In this document: positions 1 to 10,463 of the stretch, piece after piece
Position numbering within the stretch: the stretch's first letter is position 1
Layout: each line of letters starts with the position of its first letter
NCBI GenBank assembly: GCA_019722365.1
Contig: JADFUC010002380.1
Coordinates: 1-64,000 of the forward strand
Source of the DNA: Lithospermum erythrorhizon
Taxonomy: Eukaryota > Streptophyta > Magnoliopsida > Boraginales > Boraginaceae
Direction: 5' to 3'
Length of the DNA: 64,000 nucleotides
Program-made: the position numbers and the translations under genes
The notes under the pieces: generated by a model
What the model saw: only the letters and a program-made list of their open reading frames with translations
What the model was told of the DNA's origin: nothing
The model's database searches: none

Positions 1-30
1 TCAGTACTTCGTTCAGTTACATATTGCTGA

Positions 31-110
31 GCATTAATCTCTTCATGGCCTTGAATAGAATACGCATAAATTAAGCACGCTAGAAGCCAAAAGTTGTTAT
101 TGTTCTTAGT
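31..110 (+). repeat. Diverged partial copy of the sequence at 2717-2800
   Basis: This stretch resembles 2717-2800. Both share the block around CTCTTCATGGC and the block AGAAGCCAAAAGTTGTT, with small indels between. In the second copy the sequence lies at the tail of a decayed coding region. The window therefore opens inside what looks like the end of a second, equally decayed copy of the same locus, arranged head to tail. The copies were compared by eye and no identity was computed. Confidence 0.55.
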
Positions 111-545
111 TATGTAATACTTGCGATGCTTGCGCAATGCGAAACACTTTAAGCCTATCAATTAAGATGTCGCGTATGTTTAGATTAAGCTCTTGCACCT
201 GCCGGATTCCACTATAGATCCATTAAATTCCACCTTTCCACTAAATTCAACCCGCAAATGAATTCTTCACAATCAGATTCAAACAGCAACAAATAATAAT
301 TTCCGAATTTCCAACTAAGAAATTTCTGGAAAGAATCAGTCATTCTCAGTAATGCTTCAACAACTTCTTCTGAAGTCAACAACATCACTCCATCTTCTTC
401 TGAGTGTATTTCAGATAATATTGAAAGAATTGAAGAGTATTCCTCCACTTCATCTCCAATCCTGGAAAATAAAAAGTACTATTCGTAGATCCTACAGCGG
501 TTGCAATTTGAATTGATTCGTTCAATGGCAGATCGGATAATCACT

Positions 546-2830
546 GTTTTAAGTTAAAGGGGAAGGATTTTTATGCATCAGATGTGTTTGAGGAATTTCC
601 TGAGTGGGAGGAAAATAGCTATCCTAGTGATGATAAAGTTGTATATGATTAATATTATGATGGAGTAAAGTCTGATTTTTTTAAGCTTCAAGAGAACCAG
701 CTTTATGAGTCTGAAATGGTCGACGAAATGCTTGATTCGGATGTCAATGAACATCCTATGGCTGAGCAGGTTTTATATGATGAGTACGATGTTGATGTTC
801 ATCCCACTGCTCAAGAATTGTTTGATAAATTGTCTGAAACGGTGGATAATAATTATCCTATAGCTGATAGGGTAGTTTATGAGGTCGATTGCCAGATCTC
901 GGAAGATGATAAGCTAAATTTGAAGTATGAGATGGTGGTTGAACACAAGTCTTGGTTGCATTTTGAGCCAACTCCGGTCTTTTCTGGTGCTGATGATACC
1001 GAGGCTGGTCGGGTATTAGCTGTTGTTCTCAATGGGAAGCAGGTTGCGGACAAAAACCATGATTCTAATGCAACCTCACAAGTTGAAGAATTTTCTAATG
1101 ATGATTTGCATTGTCAACTTGTTGAGTCGGATGATGGTGCATACTCCAGGCATCATGGTATTGATTTTGTTCAATAGCTGCTGTTGAAGGTGTTGATTCT
1201 GCACTTAATTTGAAGAACAGTTCCATTGGAGGTAAACAATTTGGAGTTAAGTTTTGCTTTACACAAAACACCTCTTGAAAAATATCTAACTACAAAAAAT
1301 CAAATTACCAAGGATGTAAAAGATTTTGTTCAAGGGAGTACTTCTGGTTCATATACTGAGGCAACACCATACCAGAAATGGAAGTATTTAGATCTTGGAA
1401 TTGCATACGATATGCCAATCTACACTAAAGGAGCCTTATATGCGGCTCTTGTCGCCCTTGATTATACGGGGCGATCTATTAAATTCAATGAGATTCAGGA
1501 TGAGATTCCCGTACTACTAGGTAGTTGAGCTCCTTTGATGCACTCGGAGTTGTATGAGGACAGGGTGTTAAGGCTTCCTTTGATGCACTCGGGAGTTGCT
1601 GCAGGAGCGATCAATAAATTCAATGAGATTCAGGATGAGATTCCGTACTACTAGAAGTAGTTGAGCTCCTTGATGCACTCGGGAGTTGTATGAGGACAAA
1701 GTGTTAAAGGCTTCACTCGGTGCTGAAAAGGATATATTCATGACTGATTCTTTGTGGGTGATATCGGGGTACAACAAGTTATCATCTCCTGTAGACACTA
1801 AGTTGAGGTTCTATGTGGTGATGTTCAGCTCTAATGGTCTTAGTGGATCAAATCTTTGATCTAAAATTAGCCCAGGTGTACTTAAGCTTTTAGTTGACTT
1901 GGGAAGTAGGCAAATGGATTACTATTGGAGTGGTTTCAACGTAACATCAGGGGATATTGCTGATTTCTATTCTAGGAAGGCTTTTAGTTGATTTTGAAAG
2001 ATTCATCTACATTGGCCTTGTATGTTATTGAGAGAGAAGTTGTCATAGGTTATCTAATTGAATCTTTGTTAAACTCATTCAGAGGCATCAACATTAACCC
2101 AATTATGAAGTAACTTCCAGAATCTGATTTGCTTGCTAAATTGCTGCATTATCATTTCACAAGAAGGGTGATGTTGGGTCAAGATGAAGAGCGGCGGAAT
2201 GTTCTCTCCAGAGCAGCTTCCATAAGGATCCTAAAATTACCCAACATGTTCTTGAAGGCCTCTATTTCAAGGGAATAATGAATATTTTCTTTGAGTGTCG
2301 AATGTTTCCTTGGACATGTCATGTCAGAGACAAATTGATAACGCCAATTCTTGTGACTAATGACATTGGTGTTCCAACTGAATCATGCTCATGCATACAT
2401 ATTATCACATTTTGGCCAACAAACTCTTATGATCACTAATGCGGATCACTAAACATACGATTCGTGGACTATTGTTTGGTTTTTAAGTTGCTTGGAAAGT
2501 TGGTAACATGATAGTATGTGGATAGAGATAGCACGGTCGTCATAGAGGGCCCCAGTATTGGTTATCGAGGAGATCATCTGAACAATATTGTGCTACATTC
2601 TCGACAGCAATAATAGGTGCTTCCTTTTTGGACTTATGTAGCAGGGACAAGTATGCTCGGTGGGTAGAGAATGTCATGATCCTTGAGGACAAGAATCTTG
2701 GATTCGGAGGCGTTAATAAATTGATCCTCTTCATGGCACTTAAATAAGAATCGCACATTAATTAAGTGCAGAAGCCAAAAGTTGTTGTTGTTATTTCGTT
2801 TTATGACCAAGAGCGTCATGGTGTGCATGT
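546..2830 (+). pseudogene. Decayed protein-coding region, family not recognised
   Basis: Open stretches run along the plus strand but are broken by stops and frame changes. An acidic segment (about 546-1177, rich in Asp/Glu, one in-frame stop near 650) is followed by 1226-1528, which contains ALYAALVALDYTGRSIKFNE, and then by fragments in shifting frames: LKLLVDLGSRQMDYYWSGFN near 1890, SDLLAKLLHYHFTRRVMLGQ near 2125, and DKYARWVENVMILEDKNLGF near 2650. The helical, leucine-rich style suggests a conserved eukaryotic protein, but I do not recognise the family and assign no function. A ~105-bp tandem duplication (1471-1576 and 1607-1713) interrupts it. The frame breaks make a functional single protein unlikely. 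An intron-containing gene remains possible because I could not define convincing splice sites. Confidence 0.4.
1471..1713. repeat. Imperfect tandem duplication of ~105 bp
   Basis: The block at 1471-1576 recurs at 1607-1713. Both hold ATTCAATGAGATTCAGGATG, then GTACTACTA, then TTGAGCTCC and GATGCACTCGG, with single-base indels. A partial third copy of the GATGCACTCGG part lies between them near 1580-1600. The duplication falls inside the decayed coding region and shifts its frame. Confidence 0.8.
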
Positions 2831-2937
2831 CATTTGGTGTAAGTTCATAAATAGTTGAATGTATTGAGAATTAAAAAGTAAAATGAATTAGCTATCATTA
2901 GTGCTTATAATTAAGTTAAATATTCTTTTAACTTTGA

Positions 2938-3028
2938 ACAAAAGAAATGAACAAAAACACAACAGCCAAGATTCGAACCACCGGCCTCTGCCCTCACAGT
3001 GTCTAACCTCTACACTAAATCACCCCTT
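2938..3028 (-). mobile_element. tRNA-derived SINE-like insertion
   Basis: Read on the minus strand, the segment begins GGGGTGATTTAGTGTAGAGG (RNA polymerase III A-box-like), continues to GGTGGTTCGAATCTTGGC (B-box-like), and ends in a T-rich tail. It is bounded by similar short sequences: TTCTTTTAACTT before it and TTCTTTAACTT after it, which could be a target-site duplication with one indel. The spacing of the two boxes fits a tRNA-related SINE head. It does not fold as an obvious functional tRNA, and no CCA-proximal acceptor stem is apparent. Confidence 0.5.
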
Positions 3029-3313
3029 CTTTAACTTGGTGGTGCTTAGGTTCGAAGCTTACAAGAAATTGAAGGTACGATTTTCAATGCTGAATTTGTC
3101 AATGAGATGCTTCTTTAAATTAATTATCTTCACAAGCTAAATCTGCTACTCCTCAGCATTTTTTTAAAATCTGAAGTGTTATTTGGATAATAATTTTGAA
3201 CAATATAGACATGAACAAGGCGTTCCTAACCAACATCATAAATTTCCTGTAGAAAATGAGTTAAATGTCACAAAATATGTCAACATTGTGGAATGACTCA
3301 ATTTGTAACTAAC

Positions 3314-3382
3314 CTCAGAAATTTAAGGCCTGGGCACGCTTCAGCAATAGCTATGACCCCCGCATCAGTAACTCGTTCACAC
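3314..3382 (-). pseudogene. Orphan leucine-rich-repeat exon of an F-box/LRR-type gene
   Basis: A 69-nt segment has a plausible acceptor (TATAG before 3382) and donor (GTTAGT after 3314). It encodes CERVTDAGVIAIAEACPGLK followed by FLR. The pattern of V-T-D-x-G-V-x-x-x-A-x-x-C-P-x-L-x-x-L is the cysteine-containing LRR of plant F-box/LRR proteins. No neighbouring LRR exons were found on either side, so this is most likely a single captured or stranded exon. It lies just downstream of the truncated TRM-like gene on the same strand. Confidence 0.55.
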
Positions 3383-3556
3383 CTATAATGAACAAGTGTG
3401 GTCTCAATATCCAGACATCCAAAAGTAAAAATATAATTACTATCATGAAGGTTGAATATTCTATCTACTTTATTAGTTAATTTCAAAGTTATGGTTGGTA
3501 AACCAATGCATTAGGCACAATCTTAATTCTTATTATTCTCAAACTTCTTTGATGAG

Positions 3557-6044
3557 TCAATGATTCCAATATGTCCCACCAGAAGCTGGACTAGGTGGCA
3601 CTTCGGTTGAATTCTCCTGGAATTAAAATTCTTCCCTTACTAAAAAGATGATAGTTTAAAAGGTCGACACAACCAAAAAAAAGAACAATATAAGGTCCTT
3701 ACGAATTTGTCATAATAGTTCATCATAGACGTTGGCCCTCTCCAAATGTCATTCATGATGCCATTGTTTCTCTGAGATTTTTCTGGTGATTGAATCTTCC
3801 TACTAAACAGTCTCCCTCTAAGTGTTAAACTGTACTTGAAACTGGATACTTTCTCGCGGAAATTAGATTTTTCTCTCTTCCGGCCTTTCAAATTCATTGT
3901 TATCTTCTCAATCACTTCATGCTTCCTCCTAATGTGAGCTCCCGTAAGCATATGACGATCCTCCAGAAGAAGCTTCCCAAATGAATTTGCTGATACTGGA
4001 GCTGATAATGATCGAATAAGATTCCTAGGCGTTAGTTCCTCTTCATGCATTAGAATATCATCTGGATCACGCCTAAAAGATCTGCTCGGCATATCTGAAT
4101 AATTTGACAGACTATCCCAGTCTCCTGAATTATTTCTTTTCTTCATGACATCAAAAGATTGTTCTGCTCGAGGTGTATGAGCCAAATTTGACCATCTAGC
4201 GCTTACATAGCAACCCTTGCATACATCGTCATTCTTTTCTTCCTTCATGACGTTTCTTAATCTCTGTGTCAAGATTCGCTTTGTATCTTTAGGATCGAAC
4301 TCAGGAGAACCCGTGTCATTGAGCTGCATGACACTTCTGTATGATCTAGCGGATGCTGATCGTGGTAACATCGTTTCGACGTACGGTGTTTCCCTGGCCT
4401 GACTCGCATCCGATGCCCTTTCACTATAAGGCGTCTCAATTCCCCCGCCTCTGACTGTGCTCCGTTTATATGGATTTCCTTGCAACTCATGTTTCAACCT
4501 TTCCTTAACCTCCTCCAGAAAATCTTCTATACTACCTCTGTCTACTGAATTTCCCGGAGAACTGGTCCAAGATTCTTCATTGTAGCCAATGGAATCAGGG
4601 CCTGGCCTCAAAATTACGATATTTGAAGGACCACGTGAAATTTCATATATGTCATCAGAACTTGATTGAGACCTCTGATGAAAATCTGGCCTTTTAGATT
4701 TACTGCTTAGGCCAAGGGACTCCGGGTCAGCTGCAAAAGTTTCAAATTTCTTTAGTATATTACATTTCTTACGTTGAGAAGTATTGCCATTTTGCACTTC
4801 ATCTTCTTTTGACCTCTTATAATCTGTTGATCTTATAGAATTTGCATAAAAAGCCATCTTTTCCTTGTTGAGTTCCTCTTGAGCAAGCCACTTACTTGGT
4901 AACCGTCCAAGCTCATTTCCTTTCAAGTATTGCTTGAATCTTGCAGCCTGATATGCTTCGAATTCTTTCTTGAACTTCTGAAGTTCCTCCTCCTGTGGAT
5001 GTTCTCGGGGTTTGGGTTTGTTTGAGTTCAAGTGACTCTTCTGTATGTTAGTTCTACCATCTTCTTCATGCTCAAGAGAATCATATTTCTTACTTCTGTG
5101 AGAGTTAGAGGAGAAGGAAACATGTCTACCAGAACTCGTTCTTAACTCCTCGCCTTCGGGGAAATTGATCGACTGAATTTCACTTGTGCTTTCTGTCTGC
5201 TGTCTCTTTGAGTTTGTATGTGCAGGCAAAGTTTCAACACCCATAAGACGTGCAATAACACTTGGCGAGCTATGACTCACATTTGTGCTTTCAGATATCT
5301 CCTCATTTATAAGCTTCTTCATAGGAGCCTCAGACATGTGATTATTCGGCCAATAATTTGAATCTCCACATCCATACTGAAAGACAAATGTTGAGTTGCA
5401 AGTCAAGATTTATAACTATATACACAAGAAACAAGGCCATCAAGATTTATAACTATATACACAAGAAACAAGGCCATCAAGAAACAAGGCCATCAAGTTC
5501 ATTATGTGCGAAAACTAAATAGTTCAGTGAAACAATAGTTATAAGTCTCATCTCTAAGCATACAAATGGTTTCACGAGTCACACTAAAAAGAAAAAGATC
5601 CGATAATTGATGAAACTGATAAAATGGAATAAGAAAGACGCCGCATAACAAAACATGCCCCAATGCCTAAGATAGACACCACAGAAGTAAAAAAAATTAC
5701 CCTCGAAGTAAATTTTACAGCATTATTGCTGTATAAATTCTCTTCTGGGAGCTCTAAGCTGTTCCGAGGAGCCTCAAAGCCTGAAGATTTTAACGAAAAG
5801 GATTCTTTCAGTTAGCCTTGAAGTAAATATATAAGTAATAAGAAGCCATATTTAAAATCGACGATTCTCATTGTTCCAAGATTTGAAGTGCACTTGTTAG
5901 GCTTTTCAATTTGGTTGCTAAACATCAGAGTTCAACATTAAACTGCTACAAACACTTACCACCATCTTCATATATCTCATTGTGTATCACTTTTCTCGTC
6001 TTTCTGCCATGTCGAAAGTCGACTAGGTGCAGCAAGCTCCCCAT
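3557..6044 (-). CDS. TRM/LONGIFOLIA-like protein, C-terminally truncated
   Basis: Exons read on the minus strand are 6044-5960, 5780-5701, 5376-3703 and 3616-3557, all with GT-AG borders and consistent phase, giving about 632 residues. The start MGSLLHLVDFRHGRKTRKV and the second exon (EAPRNSLELP) match the N-terminus of plant TON1-recruiting-motif / DUF3741-DUF4378 proteins. The conserved SVIARLMGVETLP motif is at residues 94-106. These proteins link TON1 and cortical microtubules and influence cell shape. Most of the rest is low-complexity and charged, as usual for the family. The last exon encodes ENSTEVPPSPAS, normally followed by a long stretch ending in DUF4378. Here a stop follows seven codons later, and I found no DUF4378 sequence downstream. 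The locus is therefore probably truncated. An unrecognised donor (GTGGGA near 3581) leading to distant exons is less likely. Confidence 0.75.
5404..5493. repeat. Perfect 37-bp tandem repeat plus partial third copy, in an intron
   Basis: A 37-bp unit beginning CAAGATTTATAACTATATAC occurs at 5404-5440 and 5441-5477 without mismatch. The last 16 bp of the unit recur at 5478-5493. It lies in the second intron of the TRM-like gene. The identity implies a recent duplication. Confidence 0.9.
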
Positions 6045-6520
6045 TTAGGAAACAGGGCCACAAATTTTGCAACTTACTTAGAGAAACATCTACTTTTATG
6101 ACCCCCTTCAAATTGAAACACTCTTAGCACCTTCAACTGCACAAAGGAGAAGAAAATGTTAGTAATCTAAAAAACTAGGATACAGAGACAAGCCTCGTGC
6201 TTCAAATATTGATTACATACATTGTTCCACCATAGGTTGAAGAAATTTAAGATGTTTTTAAATATGTGAGCGCAAAAAAAAACTCAAGAAGGATGACTTA
6301 TGTAATTTACATAAAATTATAACTTTCAGATTTATATCCTCATCAAAGCCGTATAATATAATAACCAACATTCATATTGTTCCGAATTTTCAAGTTCTCC
6401 ATCTAGCCAATTGATCAAACGAACGATACCTTATTGAGAACAACTATAAAGTTTTGGTGTTCAGCAGAAAGATTGAAATAGGAAATTTACACAGAGAAGT
6501 TTGAATGGAAAATTTTAAGA

Positions 6521-6620
6521 AATCCCAAGATACAACATATGTAATTCAAAAAGATAGACAACATTTGTTAAATCCCAAGATACAACATATGTAATTCAAA
6601 AAGGTAGACAACATTTGTTA
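6521..6620. repeat. 50-bp tandem duplication
   Basis: A 50-bp unit beginning AATCCCAAGATACAACATAT is present at 6521-6570 and 6571-6620 with a single A/G difference. It lies upstream of the first coding exon of the TRM-like gene, probably inside its 5' leader intron. Confidence 0.9.
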
Positions 6621-7289
6621 ATGGGAAAAAGTTCAAATTCCAAGTAACATGCTACATTCTAACTGTCTAAATCAATACTCAAGATGACTAGTTGAAAAAG
6701 GCATATGCCATCATGCCCTCAATTTGCTCACAATAAAATATACCCACTAAATTATTGTAGATGTTCACAGAAAAACTTAGGCCTCATCAACACATAAAAC
6801 TTTATGAAAACTTCATTTTTTTGGTATCATCATTCATTTTCTCCTTATAATTGTCAACATGATCAATGTGCCAATTGATTATAGGCAAAGAGCAACAAAC
6901 AAATGAAACATGAAACCAATATTCAGATTTCACACACAAATTTATGTTTAACACTCAACCATTTAAAGGGTCATATCAACATAAAATAGAAGTCACAAAT
7001 CAGCCAGTAGTCTAAAATGAAATCCATATTCAATAAAAATACAATCTTTGATCATACAACAAATCCAATATATAAATTGAGCAAATTATAGTATATATTC
7101 ATATTGCTATTTGCAAACTACCAAATTCAGCATAATCTTGAACTTACACTTTCTGCTATATGATGAACAAATAAAACTTCAAACTTTTTTCACTGCTGTA
7201 GAATCTTTCATATCAAGAAAAGTCAAATATCACACATTTTTCAGAGAATAATGCAAATGATAATAAATAAATGCAGAAGAAAATATGGG

Positions 7290-7490
7290 TTAGATTGATA
7301 TAATGATATTTGAGTGAGAATTGATTTTGGTTTGTAGAAAAATAAGAAAGAAGAACAGAGGACCCAGAGAATGATACAAAAAATAATGAAGAGAATTAGG
7401 ACAATAATAATGAAACAGTGTAAGAATAAAAGTTGTGCTTTTTAGCATGAGAGTCAGTCGCTGGAACAACAACTCAGATGCCAAAGGTCC
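7290..7490 (-). promoter_or_regulatory. Possible 5' leader exon of the TRM-like gene
   Basis: On the minus strand this stretch is pyrimidine-rich (TCTGTTCTTCTTTC and similar), like many plant transcript leaders. It sits about 1.2 kb before the ATG at 6044. A 5' untranslated exon plus a leader intron is therefore plausible, but no clear TATA box or donor was fixed. This is an inference from composition only. Confidence 0.25.
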
Positions 7491-9679
7491 CTCCCGGAAA
7501 AAGATCGTCTATCATATTTTTTGCATAAAACATTACTTTGTTAATATCATAATATCCAATATTCAATTTTTTTAAGATAATAAAAAATAAACATTGTCAT
7601 GATTTTAACAGAATATCAATTAAATAAAATTGTAATATAAAATTGGACACGTCATTATCATAGTTTTTTCATTTTTATTATCATTGGCATGATTCAACTA
7701 TAATAGTTACAAATATGAATTTATTCGTTTTTAACAAGCGGAACTATACGTCAACAGCTAAATCCAATAGACACAAATCATATTTCTAGTTATCTCTTTA
7801 ATCTCTTTTCAGATCTGGCATGTATACAATAACCATATACTCGTATACTACAAGTAAAAGAATTGCAGTGTGAGTTGGCGATTGCTTAACAAAGTCTGAT
7901 TAGTCAAAGGATCTGAACGTGGAATCCTAATGAAGAAGAAAACAATTCCAACTCCTAAATCCTAATCACCTATATATAGTAAAACAATTCCAACTCCTAA
8001 TCTCCTATATACTAATATTACCTATTCACTAGTTGATATAGACATTTAATATATTTTATATTTGCGAGATGGGATGAGATCTTGTAGAGATGGTGATCTT
8101 TAATACAATCTTACAAGTCGGCAGGCGTTTAATTATTTTACATAAATATAAAGTAGCCAACTTTGATAATTAAATATGAATTGCTATCTGCATTCGCACC
8201 GACTTTACACAGAATTAACTTAAGCAATCGAATTAGTTCTGATCATTAGTGAATTACGTGCAGCTTTCAATCAGGTTTTAAGAAAATACAGGAGCTGGTT
8301 CGTTCAATCTGTTCTGTTTTCTTCTGTAAGCAGAATGAGTAGAGAAATTTTTTTGGGACAAAAAGTAATTAGGCAGGAGACAAGTACATGTTTCATGAGA
8401 CCCAATCAAGTTTAAATTATTTGGAACATTATTTAGAGCAAATATCTTTTATCTATTCAATAATATGAAAGGCAGACTTTGCAAAAAGGCAAGAAAACTC
8501 TATCAAATACAACTCATGAAGCTGATGGATAAAGCTTTTGTGGGGCTTAAGATTATGAAAAGCAAATGTCTTAAAATAATGCTGAAAGCATGTGTCATGT
8601 GCATGGAACCAAAAAAGCTAAGCATGAGATTTCAGTGAACTTAGCCATTTGTGATGATGAATCAATATATTTGAAACCATTGGGAAATTGGACCACTTCA
8701 AGATGCCTATGGCTAATTTGTGATTCCTCATCACCTAAACTTTGTGTGCTTTTCTCATTTTTAGGAAAACAATTTAAGACCAACCGATGTTCGACTCGAA
8801 ATTGACTCACAATTCTGGATCCGATGAAGACTCGAATCAACATGAAATAAACCCAAAAATACTTGAACTAGTTCACGAATAGCCCCGAAACGGACTGAAA
8901 GTAAACCTAACACAAATTTGAAATAGACAATAAACTCTAAAACAATTTTTTTATATACAACTATTTTAAAGTCGTCACGAGTCGAACTTACGACCGGAAT
9001 CCACGCGTCTCAACTTTGAGAAAGCTTCAAGTCAAGGATAATTGTCATGATTATTAGGTGCTTCCGAATTACCCGAATTGTTAACAACTCTAGTCTCCAG
9101 GTGTTATTTAACTTATTATGCTGATTTAAGACAATTATAGTCCAGTGGCATGGAAACTGGGCATTGTTTGAGAGAACTTATTTGTTCAGCCCTCACAATG
9201 ATGAGCATGTTCTCTGTTGAGACTTGAGCATAAATATTTAGTGTATATATCAGACCAAGGCCTGGACATTGTAGGCTAAATTTATTGCTTGGCCTTGTTT
9301 GAGAGACCTTGAAAATATTTAGTAAAATCGCTTTATGCGAAAATGATTTTTTCTATCAATTTTTAATGCATCTTTATATGTCTCACGTTTTAGTATATTG
9401 TACATCAATTATTGAGTAAATCATGGATGGCATCATGATAACATTGTCATCACTCAATATATGATATACTAATTTCAAAACAAAAAAACATGAAATGAGA
9501 TAGAGGATCCTCCCCACTTTTAAAACATGTGATCGTGGAAGTAAAAAAGTAATGAGTTCGAAATATGAAAATTCAACTAGAGTGATCTTTTGAGGTTTGG
9601 AGCAACGGCTAGTTAGCAATGAGCAAATCTCCAAAAGCATTGGCGACAATTGGCATCTTCAGTTCACATGATAAACCAT
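7491..9679. other. Intergenic, no gene recognised
   Basis: The sequence is AT-rich with short open frames that look random. A tRNA B-box-like motif on the minus strand near 8970-8990 (GTTCGACTC) has no clear partner box, so no element is called. Confidence 0.5.
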
Positions 9680-9695
9680 GATGCTGCTTGTACTT

Positions 9696-9814
9696 TTAAA
9701 AAAAATAATAATAATAATCCACCTACCGCCCCCTTACAATGAGAATCGAAAGGCTATTGGAAGACCTCCTAACCACTAGGCCATTCGATGTTCTCGGCCA
9801 TTCGATGTTCTCGC
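9696..9814 (-). mobile_element. Complete tRNA-derived SINE with 16-bp target-site duplication
   Basis: The 16-bp sequence GATGCTGCTTGTACTT stands perfectly at both 9680-9695 and 9815-9830, enclosing 119 bp. Read on the minus strand, the insert has an A-box-like TGGCCTAGTGGTTAGG and a B-box-like TTCGATTCTCA. It then has a G-rich stretch and a tail of ATT repeats and T residues. This is the layout of a plant SINE: tRNA-like head, unrelated body, simple 3' tail and a long target duplication. The 5' end carries a perfect tandem 17-bp duplication (9779-9795 and 9796-9812). The family was not identified. Confidence 0.88.
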
Positions 9815-10463
9815 GATGCTGCTTGTACTTGGTTCAATATCAAATCAGCACTAGCAATGTTGAAAATGGTTCCTACAGAATATAACCAATGTCTGATGTG
9901 ATGTGTTATATACAAGCTTGGAATAGCATTTGCAAGTTGTGCTTATTTCAAGATCAAATTAGCACTAACAATGTTAAAGTGCTACACCTACAGAGTACAG
10001 GATATAACCATTTCAAAGTGATCGTGTTATAGAAAAGCTTAGTATACCAAAATCACATCCATATCTACTTGTAGAGTTGTAGTGTTTCATTATCAAATCA
10101 ACACTAACAATGTTTCAATAATCATCATTATTGTAGGAGCATATCTGAGCAGAACATAACAATTCCAAAGAAAAAACCATTCATCACAAAATGATATAAT
10201 GGCTAAAACATACAAAGATAATGCAAATCTTGGCCGAACAATTATCATTGAAGAGAAGTAGAGAGCATATTGCAGAAGAAGATTCAATTACACAAGGCAA
10301 TACAAAAGGCTTCCTCTTTATGTGAGGCAACTACTCCAATTACTTTCACTAATTTAGAGCACATATTGAAAACTGAATACCAAAAGGATAAACTATTTGT
10401 CATAAACATACACTACTACACCATCAATAGCACATGCTACACCCATCAGTCATCTTACATTCA

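Noticed and set aside
2960..3030. Possible tRNA gene on the minus strand
   Set aside because: A- and B-box motifs are present but no convincing acceptor stem or anticodon arm is seen; a SINE head explains it better.
8590..8843. Overlapping frames on both strands near 8.7 kb
   Set aside because: Neither resembles a known protein, and there are no splice partners or promoter signals.
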